This document shows, piece after piece, positions 12,358 through 25,311 of a stretch of DNA of 64,000 bases (within the stretch, counting starts at the first letter, position 1; each line of letters opens with the position of its first letter). The translations under genes and the position numbers were made by a program. The stretch spans positions 2,232,001-2,296,000 of the forward strand of contig JAGYXB010000665.1 in assembly GCA_022495005.1 (NCBI GenBank). The letters run 5' to 3'. Source of the stretch: Rhyacophila brunnea. Taxonomy: Eukaryota > Arthropoda > Insecta > Trichoptera > Rhyacophilidae. The notes below the pieces were generated by a model, which saw nothing but the letters and a program-made list of their open reading frames with translations, ran no database searches and was not told the DNA's origin.

Positions 12358-13150
12358 AAGTTATACTTCTTTAGGAGCGTTTGGAAAATCAGATCAGAGT
12401 GTATTTTTGGCGTGTGACATGTAACACATAATTTATTTTTTCACACGAAAAAAATCGCACTAGATTGTATTCGAACCATGATTGTTTGGTTATCAGTCGA
12501 ACGCACTGCCATTACGCCACAGGATAATGCAATCGTGATGTAGGTATAATATAATAGTTTAGAATTGTTCCGTTACCTAGGCAGCGAATTTACTATTATA
12601 TGTACGATTGTACGATTGTATTGTTGGCCAAAATAAAATAAAAACAACGAGAAATAATTAAATAAATAATTTAGTGATATAAGTTAAAGTGTGTCTAGAA
12701 ATAAACCAGCGGCACTCCCATAAGTGGCCCTCCTTTATTCTAGTTTTTATTGGTATGGGGCTATTAAAACGTCAATTTATCTTATATCATACTTTATTAT
12801 TTGACAGATCTGAAACATGACGTCTCGCGCAATGATGTGATCATAGCCGACCATAGTGACCATGGAATAAGGAGTATGGATTATTTTGCTTGGTGAAAAA
12901 TATTCTTTCGCGTTGTGAATTGTACCTACTCCTTTTTATATGTGATTAGCTGTCAAAACTAAGCTTAATATTTTTAAGTGTGATAGGTATGTTACTTTTG
13001 TTTGGTATTACATATTTAGTTTGTGTGAAAACTATTTTCTAACTGAATATTTTTGGTTGATGTGTATTTTGACTAACGCGGTGTGCGATTATTTTATTTT
13101 GTTACGCCAAAGAAGTACTTCTAACGCGCGTACATAAGTACACACACCGA
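12358..13150. mobile_element. tRNA-Ile-like-bearing element, copy 1
   Basis: Starts with TTATACTTCTTTAGGAGCG and ends with TTACGCCAAAGAAGTACTTC, then TAACGCGCGTACATAAGTAC and ACACACC. The copy at 57627-58081 has the same start, same end and same internal order. The CTTCTTTGGCG motif occurs in inverted orientation near the two ends, like subterminal inverted repeats. This copy is about 340 bp longer than copy 2. It has no coding capacity and carries the degenerate minus-strand tRNA-like sequence annotated separately. Confidence 0.7.
12450..12532 (-). other. Degenerate tRNA-Ile(GAT)-like sequence
   Basis: On the minus strand: box A-like TGGCGTAATGGCAGTGCG, an anticodon arm TTCGA-CTGATAA-CCAAA in which the loop would give anticodon GAT, and box B GGTTCGAATAC, followed by a run of seven T. 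The anticodon stem is imperfect, the acceptor arms do not pair, and the T-stem is weak, so it is not a functional tRNA. The better-preserved relative is at 57700-57785. Confidence 0.6.
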
Positions 13151-13560
13151 TTTTTTTTTATATCTTTATTTTTATATATTATCTTTATTCGTATGTTTTT
13201 TTATGTGTGTATCTAAAATATAATATTATGTAAAAACTAAAAATTGTCTCATTTCTAAATTGTTTTGGCGGTTTTGTCCGGGTGGTATTGTCGTGACCCC
13301 GAATTATTCGCACACCCGTGAATGTTCATATCGGCGTATGGACAAAATCGAACTTGCGCGACCAATGTTGCGTTGAGCGTGCAAATCTGCAGCGAAAAAA
13401 ATCGTTGCGAAGTTTTTACGCAATCCACTGCGTTTTTTTCGATCCGTTGCGGATTTCGAAATTGATTGGAAGTTGAAATGATGGCAAAAGGCGGAAAAGT
13501 CATAGAAATTATTCGAATATTTATGTGATGGCTGCATATTAAATATGACGTATGAACATT
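13151..13560. other. Right part of the composite repeat, GC-richer
   Basis: Includes the right boundary motif and a moderately GC-rich stretch (13260-13460) with two overlapping minus-strand frames of 119 and 89 codons (13255-13614, 13304-13573). The frames overlap each other and repeat sequence, and resemble no protein I know. I treat them as non-coding. Confidence 0.4.
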
Positions 13561-13564
13561 TGTA

Positions 13565-13650
13565 TGAATACAATTGTTTAATAAACTATTTCTTTTATTC
13601 AACGAATAATTCACAAGATTTGAGAATGTAACATTCTATATAATTAACAT
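13565..13650 (-). repeat. Fragment shared with 54640-54720
   Basis: The minus strand here reads TGTTACATTCTCAAATCTTG then TGAATTATTCGTTGAATAAA; nearly the same sequence lies on the + strand at about 54663-54710. It is a dispersed repeat present in opposite orientations, probably the end of an unclassified element. Confidence 0.6.
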
Positions 13651-13930
13651 ACATAAATTATTGTCATTTTATAACGTATTCTTCCACAACACTGACGTGC
13701 CAGTGCAGGTGTGATGTTACATGCGAAATTATTTGTGCGTAGATTTTGTGACGGTGCGAATGTTTCGTATTATTGGGAGAACCAAATGTTTGATTTTTTT
13801 TTGGTATCTATCTATCTACATATTTTTTTAGTAAATTTTAAACTCAAAGTCGTACGAACTACGTATGTAGATAATTGAGTAATAATACCTCCAACATTTA
13901 CGATCGATCAAATAGTTTTCGGTATATATA

Positions 13931-14322
13931 ATATCGTCGGTATTTTGTAAAAAGGGCGAATTAACCAAAATGATACTTTACAGGAGGAGGATTTTTAACT
14001 TTTGACATTTATTTGTTTTTTACCTGTAGATGATTATAATTATCTAACAAGCTTATAATAAAGCTTAGAAAGAATACTGTCATTATAATAGGTATTATTA
14101 TATAATATTTTAAAAGGCCTAATTTTAGGGCCATTTGCTTTTTATTTCGTAATTTTAATTAATTTAATTTTAGTCGATTATCGTTTTTAAGTACTCTCCT
14201 GTGGAGATAAAAATTCGCCGTTTTTTCACAACAAAGCTAGTGGGGTACATATTGTATTTTCATTAAAATCTCGATTTCGCCAAAATGGTTGATTCGCCCT
14301 TTTTACAAAACACCGACGATAT
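13931..14322. mobile_element. MITE with ~42 bp terminal inverted repeats
   Basis: Left terminus ATATCGTCGGTATTTTGTAA, then AAAGGGCGAATTAACCAAAA, at 13931-13972. The complement of 14281-14322 reads ATATCGTCGGTGTTTTGTAA, then AAAGGGCGAATCAACCATTT. The arms agree at nearly every position. The 392 bp element has an AT-rich interior and no ORF. Target duplication is not clear because the flanks are AT-rich; a TA or ATAT duplication is possible. Superfamily undetermined. Confidence 0.85.
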
Positions 14323-14334
14323 GTAGGTCATGTC

Positions 14335-14375
14335 TCATCATCAACACGGGTCGATCCACTGATGAATGAAGGCAT
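14335..14375 (-). repeat. Solo retrotransposon 3' tail
   Basis: The complement of this stretch reads CCTTCATTCATCAGTGGATC and continues GACCCGTGTTGATGATGA. It is the same tail as at 7490-7535 and in the 845-1870 array, here alone and on the minus strand. Confidence 0.65.
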
Positions 14376-15115
14376 TTAGTATATTTTTCATTAAAAATAA
14401 GTAAGATAACGGTTTGGCATACAGATTATACTTACACCGAATTATGAGATGAAAAGAAATGCGTATAACGGACTAATAAACATAATCTTTTGCACTAACA
14501 AAAATGGTCGCTAAAACATGAAAGCGGTAGTGTGTAAAAGAATTTAAGAACCTCTGATATAGGTTCTAAACGTCTGATTATGGTAGTAGAGCTTGCAATT
14601 TGCGAATAACCACGGAATTGTGTGAGAATATTATGACGTATTAAATTTAACAACCACCATCAAATACCGAGAATATTAAATGTCTAATAATATTAACCAC
14701 AGATTGTATGAGGACGAAGAATCCATTTGCCTTAGAGACCGCTGCATTAATATGAAAGTATATTCCCAAATGTGCTTGGTATGGGAATTCAATTTCAAAT
14801 GTCATTTGCATGAATAAAGAATATCAAATTGCTTCTTTTTGCAAAATTCGATGCTTTAGTCTTCCCTTTTTATGTACCTACATATAATATTTATTTCTAC
14901 ATGAAATGAGCGCCATTGCTTCAAACTGATACTTATGACTATGTATATAAACTATTATAATAGTAATCAAAAGCTTTGAAATATCAATTAATAGTAGGTA
15001 TATTGTTGATTATTATAATATACATATGTCTATTCTATATATTTATACTCTTTAACACCACAACAGACCATGACCCAATGACAGTGAAACAGTAGTATAG
15101 TAGTTAGCTAGTAGT
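14376..15115. other. Non-coding, nothing recognised
   Basis: AT-rich single-copy-looking DNA. Confidence 0.4.
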
Positions 15116-15240
15116 GAAACAATCACACCAGATTTCGAGAAAATCACAAAACTGTGTTGTGACCTCAGCGGGAATCGAACCCAGTGCCCCCGGTAGAGAA
15201 GACAATGCATTACGACGTGATTTCCAACATTTTTTGTCTG
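15116..15240 (-). mobile_element. tRNA-derived SINE, minus orientation
   Basis: The complement contains a box B-like GGTTCGATTCCCGCTGAGGT, then CACAACACAGTTTTGTGATT and TTCTCGAAATCTGGTGTGAT. The same order (T-arm, GTGAGGTCACAAT, TGATTTTCTC, CTGGGTGTT) occurs in the SINE at 25126. The tRNA-like head (15170-15235) is degenerate. Confidence 0.6.
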
Positions 15241-18200
15241 GCGCAACCTCTACCTAGATGACACATTTCCATTTTGTTGTCTTCACCACCAATGTCTTGC
15301 TCAAAGCAATTTCCGACTTATCTACCAGCACGTTTATACCACTGCTAGTAGGATTAGTTAACAATAGTAGTTAGTAGGTAATTACAATTTTGCCTACGTA
15401 TTACAAAATATATTGTAACAGTAAAATTGATTATACAACCGAATAACTCAACTTTTATTCCTTTATAAGTTTATATTACAAATGTTACACTAATTCTTTT
15501 CCCAAGTAGAGTTCGCTTTAGTTTAATAACAACTATCTACATATGATACTATCAAAACCTAAACAAATTTAACTTTCTAAATAGGCATGTTACGATAAAC
15601 CTTATTTTTTTAGTGTATTACCAAAGACCTAACTTTTGGGTGAGGTTTTCCAAATTCTTGTGGAGCCCCATAGACACGCGAACCCCCCCCCCCCCGGTGT
15701 GGAATCACTGCTTTGCGCATTTACCTACGAGCGCTGCGTAGACACTCTGGGCTGTTTTACAATGCATGTTAAAACAATCATTTTATTTTTGAAATCTGGA
15801 CTATCCGAACGATGTCCAATTAGTTCTATAATAATGAAAGTTATCGTAGATACTTTATTCAACGATTTGAGGAAAAACACTTTAATCGTAGATACCTACA
15901 GTAGTACACTCACAGTCATAGTACAGGTTGATTTGCAGTTTGCACGTTTAAAATGATATTAAGAGATGCGGATATAGCTGTAAGGATCGTCTTCAGATTA
16001 CGTCATCGTCGAAGAGGCGGTATGACAAGCAAATACTTAATGAAAATTGAACAGGGGTAGGCTAAAAAATTTGCTGCCTCAAAAATAAACGTATCTACTA
16101 TATTATAGTTAGATTTCATCCGTTTGATGATAGGGTGTGAAGACTTGGTTGGTGGTGGAGGGAAAATATATTGCGTATATGATTCAATTGTGGAAGTGGC
16201 GAAGGCACAGCGTTAATAACTTTTTGATAAAGAGCTATGTTAATTAATAACCAAATTGCCTGCGGAAGAAGTGAGCTATTGAAAATTATGGTAATAAAAC
16301 GTAAAACGGAAAGAATGCCCTGTCAGCCTTAAAACTGTCAGATGCCAAGACTGTTTTATGGTCCGCGAGCTTAACATAAAAGCTTTTTTAATTCCATAAT
16401 ATGTAAGCGTTGCCATTTACTTCTACTCCGAATCCTTTTTTAATGGATTTGGTATTCAAATGATAGTAATAGACTGAGCTCAACTGTCAGGGCAGTATAA
16501 AGCAGTCGAATAAAACATTCCGCCTGAGGATTTTTTAATTACCCTTTAACGAGAGATGAGGGAGAGAGTTAGCTATTTTTCGCTTTTTGTGCCGCCCTGA
16601 GAGAGGCATCTTCTCGTTTGAAGCCAGGGAAACTGGGAAATATTATTTTCTGTCAGAAATTTTCCAATATATAGCCTGAAAGCTTTCCACTCGAAAACAC
16701 CTGTATTTTTTTCAAATTATTGAAAAATTTCCTCTAACAATTCATGTCAGACAACAGCGTTTCACTTAGAATTATAAAATAAAACAATATTTTTCAAATA
16801 TGTAATAAATTTAGGAAATCCACCAAAAACTGAAAAGTCTTAAAGATGTATTTATTGAATGAGTCCACAAGTTGATAATTAAAAAAATGTTAGTGTTTAT
16901 TCATGAAAATAATTTACTATTAGGCATTTAGAGTTTTTATCTGGGTATTACCTACTTGAAAGTGAATTTAATAATATCCAAAATCACTTTTCACTTACAT
17001 TCAATTGAAAAAAAAATCCAATTTAATTGATGTCATCTAATGTCAATCTTGTATACTCATAATTGCATATGATGCACATATAAAATATTGCAAAGTTTAA
17101 TTTTATGCACTATCTAGATTCTAGGACCTAGCTATATGTTTCGTTTACTTATTTGAACATAATATATAGTATGTCTACCGACACGATGTCTGTCAGATGT
17201 CTACTAAATACTTAAATGAAACACCGTCTTCAATGACAATAATTTTGTAAGTAGTAAATATCTACATCTACAAAGTTATTTCTAACATTATCAATTTGTT
17301 ATGAGACCAGGAGCTCACTTATTAGATAATTGAAGTGTAAGCACACTCGCTAAAATATTTAATTTGTAATTATTTTGAATCCAAATTATTTGTTATTTGC
17401 TCTATAAAATACTTCTGCTTCAAGAGATCTTGCAAAAATGAATCTTTAAGGTGGTTTGTTGATGTTTAACTTTTCTTAATAAGTAATAATTTAAGCAAAA
17501 TAAATATCAAAAAGCATCAGTTGCCAAAGTGGGTTTTGGTGTACTTTGATCCTCCATATTCCAGGGACGAATTGCCGAGGGGCACATCACTGGTAAGAAT
17601 TCACTTTTTCCATAGTCCGAACAATACGATGACTTTCCTTTCAAAAGAAAGTGTTGTTCGCACTTTTTGCTCGAGTAGTTTCCCTTCCCTTTAATATCCG
17701 CTCGGTTGCCTGAAATTTCATCCAAATCAATTTAAAGTTTTTCTTCGACTGGGTGTTGGAAAGATTATAAACCTAGTCTCTGAGGAAACCTTCTGTAGTG
17801 CTTATTAGAAACGTTTTTGCTGAAGTAATCAGGCTTTTCGCGGAATTTACATTCAAGCCGACCTGATCATTTTGGAAGCTGCTCCAGACGGCTTTTTAAA
17901 AGATTGAATAAATTATATCACAAAGAAGCTTTTGAAATCTTAATACATAGGTACTATTTTCTTAAATCTTAGTATTTATAGAAATTTTCGATTTACTCTA
18001 ATGAATGAAAATTGAATAAATGTCCGAAGCACTCAAACATTATATAATTACTTTGGTTATGATTGAGTTTGAATATTTCTAATATCGAGTAAATTTATTT
18101 TTATTACGTAGGTAACTATAAACCGACCGAACTGAATTGTTTTGTAAATTGTATCCATCCATTTCTCAGGGACACCTTCGGGGATAACACTACTTAAAAT

Positions 18201-19744
18201 ATCACACTATGAATGAATTTTTAATGAAACGTGTGAAAATATATGATTGTAAGTTTGTCTAAATACCTAATGTATTTTTTACCAAAGATGGAGCATAAAT
18301 ATATGAAACTGAACTTGAAAATGTTTTTAATGCTTTATTCATATTTTGTAGCCATCATCACACCCGATTTATTTGGAATACGCTTTACATTAGTGCTTTG
18401 TGCATGTAGGTACAAAGGTTTTTTTTTATACAATGAACCATCATTTATTATTGATTTGCGTTAACGAGGTAGAACTCCATTATTACAGTTTTATAAATAT
18501 TTTTTTTGTTAACTTTATGAAATTTGTGTTACTTACTTTGACAGCTGATTTAGGTCACAAACATTTATTTCGGCTTATGAGGGTGGGAGGGTTTCGGCCT
18601 TCTTCGTCCTGGATAATCCATCGCCGCCGTTTTTCAACTCATTTGGCCGAACGTATCCTCAAGCAATTTATGATAATGTCATCCATTCACATTAAATTTA
18701 TTTATTATTCAATACTGAATATTGGATTTTTTCTTTATAGAAAATACATTATTTTGGAAAACCTCAGACACATAATATTATAGTAGAAAACATCCTTGAA
18801 AAAAGTTGGAGTTTTCGGGTAACTACCGTACAAAAATCATTGAGGAATTCCCGTCAAATATCCAACAAACCATCTTATATATTATATTTTTTTTACAATT
18901 GAACCTTTTTGGATGTTATTATTAATTAAAATGGAGTTTTACAAATAAATATTTTCTATGTGGTCTTTTTGAATGGATGCTTAATTTATCATTCCACAAT
19001 ATTAATGATATGTCAATTTCAGTAGAAAGCAGGTGCAAGTTCGGTGAAAATCGACTAGTGATTTGCCATTGTTGGCCAATTATTGTTTTTCATTCAGCGA
19101 AACTATTTGAGTGACTCTATTTTGAATTTAACTGCTTTTCACGCCTATTCCCTTTCACTAAAGTTTTCCTTTCTGCTGAGCAAAGCGAAACTACGCCTTT
19201 GTGCTCATTATACGACCGCCCTTGCCGCGGGCCGGCTCTGCCTCTGTTTTGCGTATAAAGTTGTTTTACAACTCATCTTTTTGGAATAAATAGTCTTTGA
19301 CAAAGTGGGCTACCGTTGATGGTTCACTATTCTTCGACTGTTCTCCTTAGAACAACATCCTGGTATCTGTTTGTATTTTCTGAAATAAGCATAGCCAATC
19401 TAGTATATTTTATATAGCTTATTAATTGTATCCCAAGTTTAAAGTTAAATACAAGCATTTGAAATACCCACTGACGATATGGATATGTTCGATATGAAAT
19501 GTACCTTCCAGTGGCGTTCGGTCCATAGGTGCTGTAGATGCAGAGCACCTCTTGAAATAGTCGATGAAAAGAATAAATATTACATATCAGACTTAACAAT
19601 ACCGTTTCATTCATTATTCAATTAAAAATCATAATAATTAAAAAAAAATATATCGACGGAATGGAATTTGAATTTAAATTCTAATTGATTTGAGTTGTGT
19701 ACTCCATTTGACTCATTTTTTCCGACCCGGGGTTTGCCTTTCGT
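15241..19744. other. Long non-coding stretch; C13 tract and GC-richer islands
   Basis: No gene recognised. 15683-15695 is a run of 13 C, inside a segment (about 15610-15760, including GTGGAGCCCCATAGACAC) that looks like a worn hAT-type or other transposon end. 16100-16660 is GC-richer and complex, without stops clustering or repeat signature, and may be conserved non-coding DNA. Frames at 17507-17725 (minus) and 18243-18783 (plus, up to 127 codons, AT-driven and rich in Phe, Ile and Leu) match nothing known. Confidence 0.4.
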
Positions 19745-19920
19745 CATATTAATGTATTATGCACACTCACCAATGGCAAATACATACTGCCAACGAATAC
19801 AGGTAATTCTTGTTTATATAACAATTTAATACAATAAAAGAATGTAAAAACTTTATTACCTAAGTTAAGGATCAGATATAAAAACAAATTGTGAATATTT
19901 TTAATATTTAAAGTGTTTGT
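19745..19920 (+). repeat. Dispersed repeat shared with 54307-54840
   Basis: Contains ACTCACCAATGGCAAATACA and, 90 bp on, AATGTAAAAACTTTATTACC followed by TAAGTTAAGGATCAGATATA. Both blocks recur in the same order at 54330-54375 and 54750-54800, where about 340 bp of extra sequence separates them. This copy appears to be the uninterrupted version. Confidence 0.65.
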
Positions 19921-22900
19921 AAAATCCCGTATCAAATACCTTATATACTAAGTATTCGATATTGAAGATGCCGAAAGGAGAAACTCGGATCGCAAAAAAC
20001 GACTCAAACAGAATATGACAAAACTCAAATCAATTAGAATTTAAAAATAATATGTCTAGACTCGGGAAAGTATGTGCCATTATCCGCGACATTTGTATTA
20101 TGTGGAACAATAATTAATGACTAAATGAATAATTTGTCCCTACTGATAAAAAAGGCTGTGTATCACTGGTCTATTTCTTAACGCCACGTATTTAACACAT
20201 TTCAGCGGTTAACTATAAATGTAAATAGTAGTAAATAAAATTGTACTATAATTTCCCCAAATATGCCGAACTATGTATTTTTTTTTAGAAATAAATACGG
20301 TATTTTATAAAATGTAGACCTTCGCACTATCAACATAGAACATTATTGTAAAACTGCATGCACTGCACTAAAAAAATGATGTGGCTCGGTAAAACAATGT
20401 GTGAACGAGTTAACCAAGCATTTAGTTGTCGCGAAATATGAAGAAAGAGAGCAATACATTTAAATAGCTCTTCATATCAAACTAGATTTTGATTAAATAC
20501 ACGTTTACGGCTAATTTATTTGAGTGGTTCAAACTTCGTTTTCTTTGGGAATAAAAATATTCGTGAAAATGAAATCTTTGCTATAAAATATTTTGATTCA
20601 TCTACCGAGGTGAAAAGTTTACCTCTATCATCTGAGGAAATAAAATTTCACTCGGAAAAATTCCCCGCTTCCGTATTTCAATTCCGCCTCGATATTATTT
20701 ATCACCGTACGGCCGGAGTTGCGCAAACTTTTCGTATTGCACTCTCTCGTCCTTTGTTGTTTATTTAATTACACCTCCAGATTTTTATCTGCAAGAAAGT
20801 TCACCGTTGTTATTTAAATTAAACCATTTAAAAAGATTCTTCAAGTGTTTTTTTTTGCTTTCACGAAAGCCAACGACCGAGTTCAGACAGAGTTTCTCAT
20901 TGTGGAAACTTTAAAAACAAACAATTGTTTTCCTTCCCCACATTACGTAGTGGCCTCTTTCTTAGCCTTCATTTACACAGTCCCCTTTGCGCCATAAAAC
21001 ATGACTGATTTTGACGCATAATGGGTTATGATGATTTAGTTAGATAACCACAACTGTCATTTATCATTCATTGTACACTTTTGCAGTGAAAAGCAGTGTG
21101 TATTAAAAGTAAGTAAGTGGGTGTATATAATAATAAATAAACAATAAATGTGTATTTTCAAGTCGCTTATCATGGGTTTATTATTATGCCTCGTACATAC
21201 CTAGAAAATGCGGCAGTTGCGGATTACGGAACAGATTATTTTTCTATGCGCACCCAACGAACGAGCGATGAGCGCGCCTAAAACCATCCCGAGTTTTTAG
21301 CGAAAGGCATGAACCAACAACAATAGAAAAACCAGGAATCAAGTCACTAACATTACGCCACACCAATCCATGCTCGTGGCGTGCGCGCTTCGAGATACAA
21401 AATGTTATTAACCCGTCCAACTACGGCAGCGAAATCCTATATTCGCCAAAAATACCAACTTCGTGTGGGAATGCACAAACTCGTTCGACGCGCGTTCGCC
21501 GTAGCCTATACATACTTGCGCGCACGCTCGGCTCGTCTAATGCTCCCATACGTTTATAGCCAAGCGTTCAAGTAAAAACATTATAATTTCACCATACCTA
21601 CATATATATTTGCCAAACACATCAATTTCAGAAACTGCAAGTTTTCCACCCTTCCTCGAGTTACGTGTGTGATGTGTACGTGTTGAGCTATTGAGGTGTT
21701 TTATTTGAACATGACACATATGAAAAACGATTTAACACGAAGAAGCGATTGTTGTATTTTGTTATTGTAAACAATCTAAGTGCATATTTATTATTTTATG
21801 ACATGTAATAAAAGAATAACATGAAATACAATTACCTATGTAAATAGTTTATTCCATAAATATATTTTTAGCGGAACAGCTTGTTTTTCAAATGCGTATA
21901 CATAATGCAGTGGATGACAGTTTGATTGTGTTGTCAATTAACTAGATTCGTTTAAAAATGCCGTAATTGATTATATCTACTTATTAGAGTAAGCAAATAC
22001 TTGATCCGATCCATTAAAAGCATGCAATTCATTTAGTGCCGACGAGAATTAATACGTCATCCATCAATTTCACGCTACATTTACATGCCGACGCTCTCAA
22101 ATTATAAATAATTTTACGCTTTTATGCTTCGTTCATTACAAAATTGCCCGAATCCAGACAGATGTTCCTCGCTCGGCGATAGTGTTTATTAATTATCGAT
22201 TTTGCCTACAGAGCTTACTCTAAGCTCCTGTAAATATTTATCAGTGTAAGGTTTTGTTCATATAACTGTAATGCCACGTCTGAACGGAAGCAAGAGCTTT
22301 CTACCCATTATTATCAATACTCGGTAATCTACAGGTTAATATGATGGATATGCAACATCGTCTATAAATTTTCTTAACAGTATATATTGTAAATACGTAG
22401 ATAAATTATCTCTTCAAATAATTATTATGACACAAACGATACATGAAACTAATTATTTATATACTTATATATATATATTGCATTTTTTCTATTAGGTACA
22501 CTTATTATACAATCATCATTAGGTAAGAGGTATATACGTATCCATTATTAAAGGTATATTATAATAAATAATGTGACTACTAAAATATAATAACCTGACG
22601 ACATTCGGTCTGTGAGAAATGAGTCTGCAATGAATGTGTAAAATTTGATAGGTCATAATCATTTAGTCAGTCTTTTTATGTAAACCGAAAATCTAAATTG
22701 ACTGTCGCATACTTCTACAAAATTTCTGTGTGCGGAAGTTGGAATCATTTGTGCGGAAAAATTCTTAGAAGTGTATACGCGCACACCTTAGAGGGAACAT
22801 AGCTGGTATGTGTACTAACAATTGTCTAGCTTAAACTACAGCGTTCTATCCCACGTAACATGACAATTCATGAGTTGAAAATTCCTCATGGTTAATTTTT

Positions 22901-24735
22901 CCTAAGGCTTTACAGCTCAATTTGGGCTTCGGCTTCCACCGCTTTCCTCCGGCCGGGGCGATCGTCTGCAACCCTTTTCCAGTTATCGACATTGACAAGG
23001 ACCCTTGCATCGAACTTCGCCTCTTCGTAATGCACATTAATTCGGATTCCATAATCTCGAATAAATGGTACGCATTTGTCGGAAATTTCAGTAGTTTTAT
23101 TTATTCATAAATCAACGAATTTCTTTAAATTACACACCGATACCTGAATAAAATATGTCTTATTTTGTTAATAATCATAATATAACACATAATTCCGTAT
23201 CTAATCGAATGGGATTTTGGGATTGCAAACCTGACACTAGTGACACTCATAAATGTATGTCAAATTACCATTATCGATGGGTCCACACAAACTTTGTTTA
23301 CTGAGTGTTATGCTGTTATGCATTTATCCCAAAAGAATAATACTTATAGTCAATATACGAAAGTTATGGTCTGATTCATTCGTATTACGAATTACGGTGA
23401 TGAAATATGTTGCGGATAATTTCTGTTAAATATTTACTCATGTGGTCGGGGGCTTATTTACGTATTCGAAGGGCTTTGATCGTGCAGCACGTGTTGAGTT
23501 ACAATAAACAGTATTGAAAGGTTCATCGCAGTATGATTATCAATTTGTTACGATATAATTTCTAATGATCCTCCAATCCGATATGTCTTCATCTTAGAAA
23601 TACTAACATGATTGATTCTACCTTCTGAATAATTAATGTAGTAATATCTTATTTACCTTGGCAATATCTCAACGATATCTTCCATTAAATATCAGACTTT
23701 AATTCAACTAATTTGTTTTTTTAGCGTCGCTCCAGAAGTTAGAAAATACAATACCATTTTCTTCAAGATCGTGCATTTTTTGAATTTTAGTCACAATGTC
23801 GTCCAGTACCATTTCATCATACTGAATATCCATATTCAGTCCTCGTGTTAGGCTTTAGTTCGGTTAGGGGCGAGACAAAGTCAAAACTATCTTTCGCAAA
23901 AATTACACACTTAATATTTAAAAAAAACAATATCTTCGTCATATTTATAAAAAATGTACCCAGTCTCTTTGTAAATCCATAAAAAACTCTAAAATTAAAT
24001 AAATTGGCATGGCCATTAATAATAACTTTTTAACATCACTTTTCACGCCAGTCAATTTGACCTAGGCTTTAGTGAAAAATTCCTTGACATAATTTCCATT
24101 TCGTTAACTTTTAAAATAAATAACTCAAATATAATTAACAATTTAAAACCGCATTCAATTAAATTTAATTACAAATTTAACAAACGGGCTCACAGTGCAT
24201 ACTTAATTTAGGCAGCCTCCGAAATGAGTAAATAATACCCCCGAACTAAGGAGACAGCTTCTAATTTCTAATCTCGCCGAAGCTCTCCAATTTACTGCGC
24301 ATAAAAGATGACAGTTAAACTTTTACTTGCTCCTCATTTACGACAGGTTTAAATAGTTTCCTGTCTTTAGAATCCCGACCAGAAACCTTACAAGGCGAGA
24401 TTTTAAGCCAATGCTCTAACGATGCTTACTTCTTGTTCGACTTTGCCGTTCCTCGCCGCCGCTTCGATGACTTACGAAGCCGCCCTAGAAAATAAACAGT
24501 ATCAGGCAAAATATAAAGTACAGGCAATTAGTCAGCTTTAGACAGTCTCATGTTAAAATTTAACATCAATGTTCAATGTTAAATTTGGGATAGGTCCTAA
24601 TAGACCTAATAAAACAACAAATAATTTGGACATACTAACTATATATTATTACAAGACTTGATAGCGATGCCAATGTAGCTAACCCATAAAAAAATCTATG
24701 ACTTGGCAACATTGCAATGTGGTGACATATAAAAT
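19921..24735. other. Non-coding; several GC-richer islands
   Basis: No gene recognised. 20520-20770 and 21230-21560 are GC-richer; the latter has many CG dinucleotides and a 64-codon + frame (21381-21575) rich in Arg, Ala and Tyr that matches nothing I know. Near 22775-22800 CACACCTTAGAGGGAAC looks like one end of an old hAT element, with no partner end found. 24180-24490 is another complex, GC-richer stretch. The islands could be regulatory; this is inference only. Confidence 0.4.
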
Positions 24736-24756
24736 AGTCAGGCCGTGATACGAATC

Positions 24757-24936
24757 TGTGAATTTGTTAACGATGGTAGTGCTGGTTATTACGCATGCTT
24801 CGAATGCAGTATGGCAAACTGCTTGTAGAAAATTATTGCATATTAAAATACGTGGTATTAATTAGCATTTATTACGAACATTTTACGGATTTACATTCGA
24901 AGAAAATCAATAACTAGCACTACCATCGTAATTCGC
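24757..24936. mobile_element. Small foldback (inverted-repeat) element
   Basis: Left arm ACGATGGTAGTGCTGGTTAT (from 24770) and right arm, complemented, ACGATGGTAGTGCTAGTTAT (24905-24929) differ at one base. Weaker pairing extends the arms outward (GTGAATT / GCGAATT) and inward (CTTCGAATG in both) to about 45 bp. The loop is about 85 bp. No ORF. Confidence 0.65.
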
Positions 24937-25125
24937 AATTTACTACCACTGCTTGACCACAGTCGGTCTTATACACAACAGAGGTTTGTTTTTTTATACT
25001 GTTCTATTATTTACCGTTTTTCATGCTTGTTGATCTAAGAATTAGTTTAATAATAATACCTACTTACCTAATGATTGTTTACACTATATATAGATCTTAT
25101 TTTATGTTTGTAACACCACTATATA

Positions 25126-25311
25126 GGCGGCTCTCGTGGTGCAGTGGGTAAGGCTTGGCCTTCCACCCGAGAGTTCTGGGTTCGACCCGGTGAGGACACA
25201 ATATTTATGTGATTTTCTCAAAGCCTGGGTGTTTGTGATTGTTCAAAATTACTAAAAACCAACATGTACGAAAAAGCGAGGACATGGTTATTAATAATTA
25301 AAAAAAAAACA
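25126..25311 (+). mobile_element. tRNA-derived SINE, best-preserved copy
   Basis: Head GGCGGCTCTCGTGGTGCAGT then GGGTAAGGC (box A region) and GGGTTCGACCC (box B) at 25192, followed by GGTGAGGACACAATATTTAT, GTGATTTTCTCAAAGCCTGG and GTGTTTGTGATTGTTCAAAA. It ends in an A-rich tail (about 25300-25311). The split internal promoter and tail are the hallmarks of tRNA-derived SINEs. Related copies are at 28634 (+), 15116 (-) and 42950 (-). Confidence 0.8.

Larger units (their letters stand above)
12110..13300. mobile_element. Composite element bounded by ACAAAACCGCC inverted motifs
   Basis: Left boundary sequence (12119-12146) reads GACAAAACCGCCCGGACA and is repeated nearby (AGACAAAACCGCC at about 12200). 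The right boundary (13258-13300), read on the complement, gives CACCCGGACAAAACCGCC. These imperfect inverted ends bracket the tRNA-like element at 12358-13150. I infer that one transposon inserted into another, or that one larger element has subterminal repeats. No target duplication could be defined. Confidence 0.4.

Noticed and set aside
13255..13614. 119- and 89-codon minus frames
   Set aside because: They overlap each other and lie within repeat DNA whose other parts recur at 54.6 kb; they look like by-products of a GC-richer transposon end.
18243..18783. Overlapping + frames, including the longest in the window (127 codons)
   Set aside because: AT-driven composition rich in Phe, Ile, Leu and His; no motif, no splice context and no similarity I recognise.
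22775..22800. hAT element end (CTTAGAGGGAAC)
   Set aside because: No matching opposite end and no target duplication were found; left as a note only.
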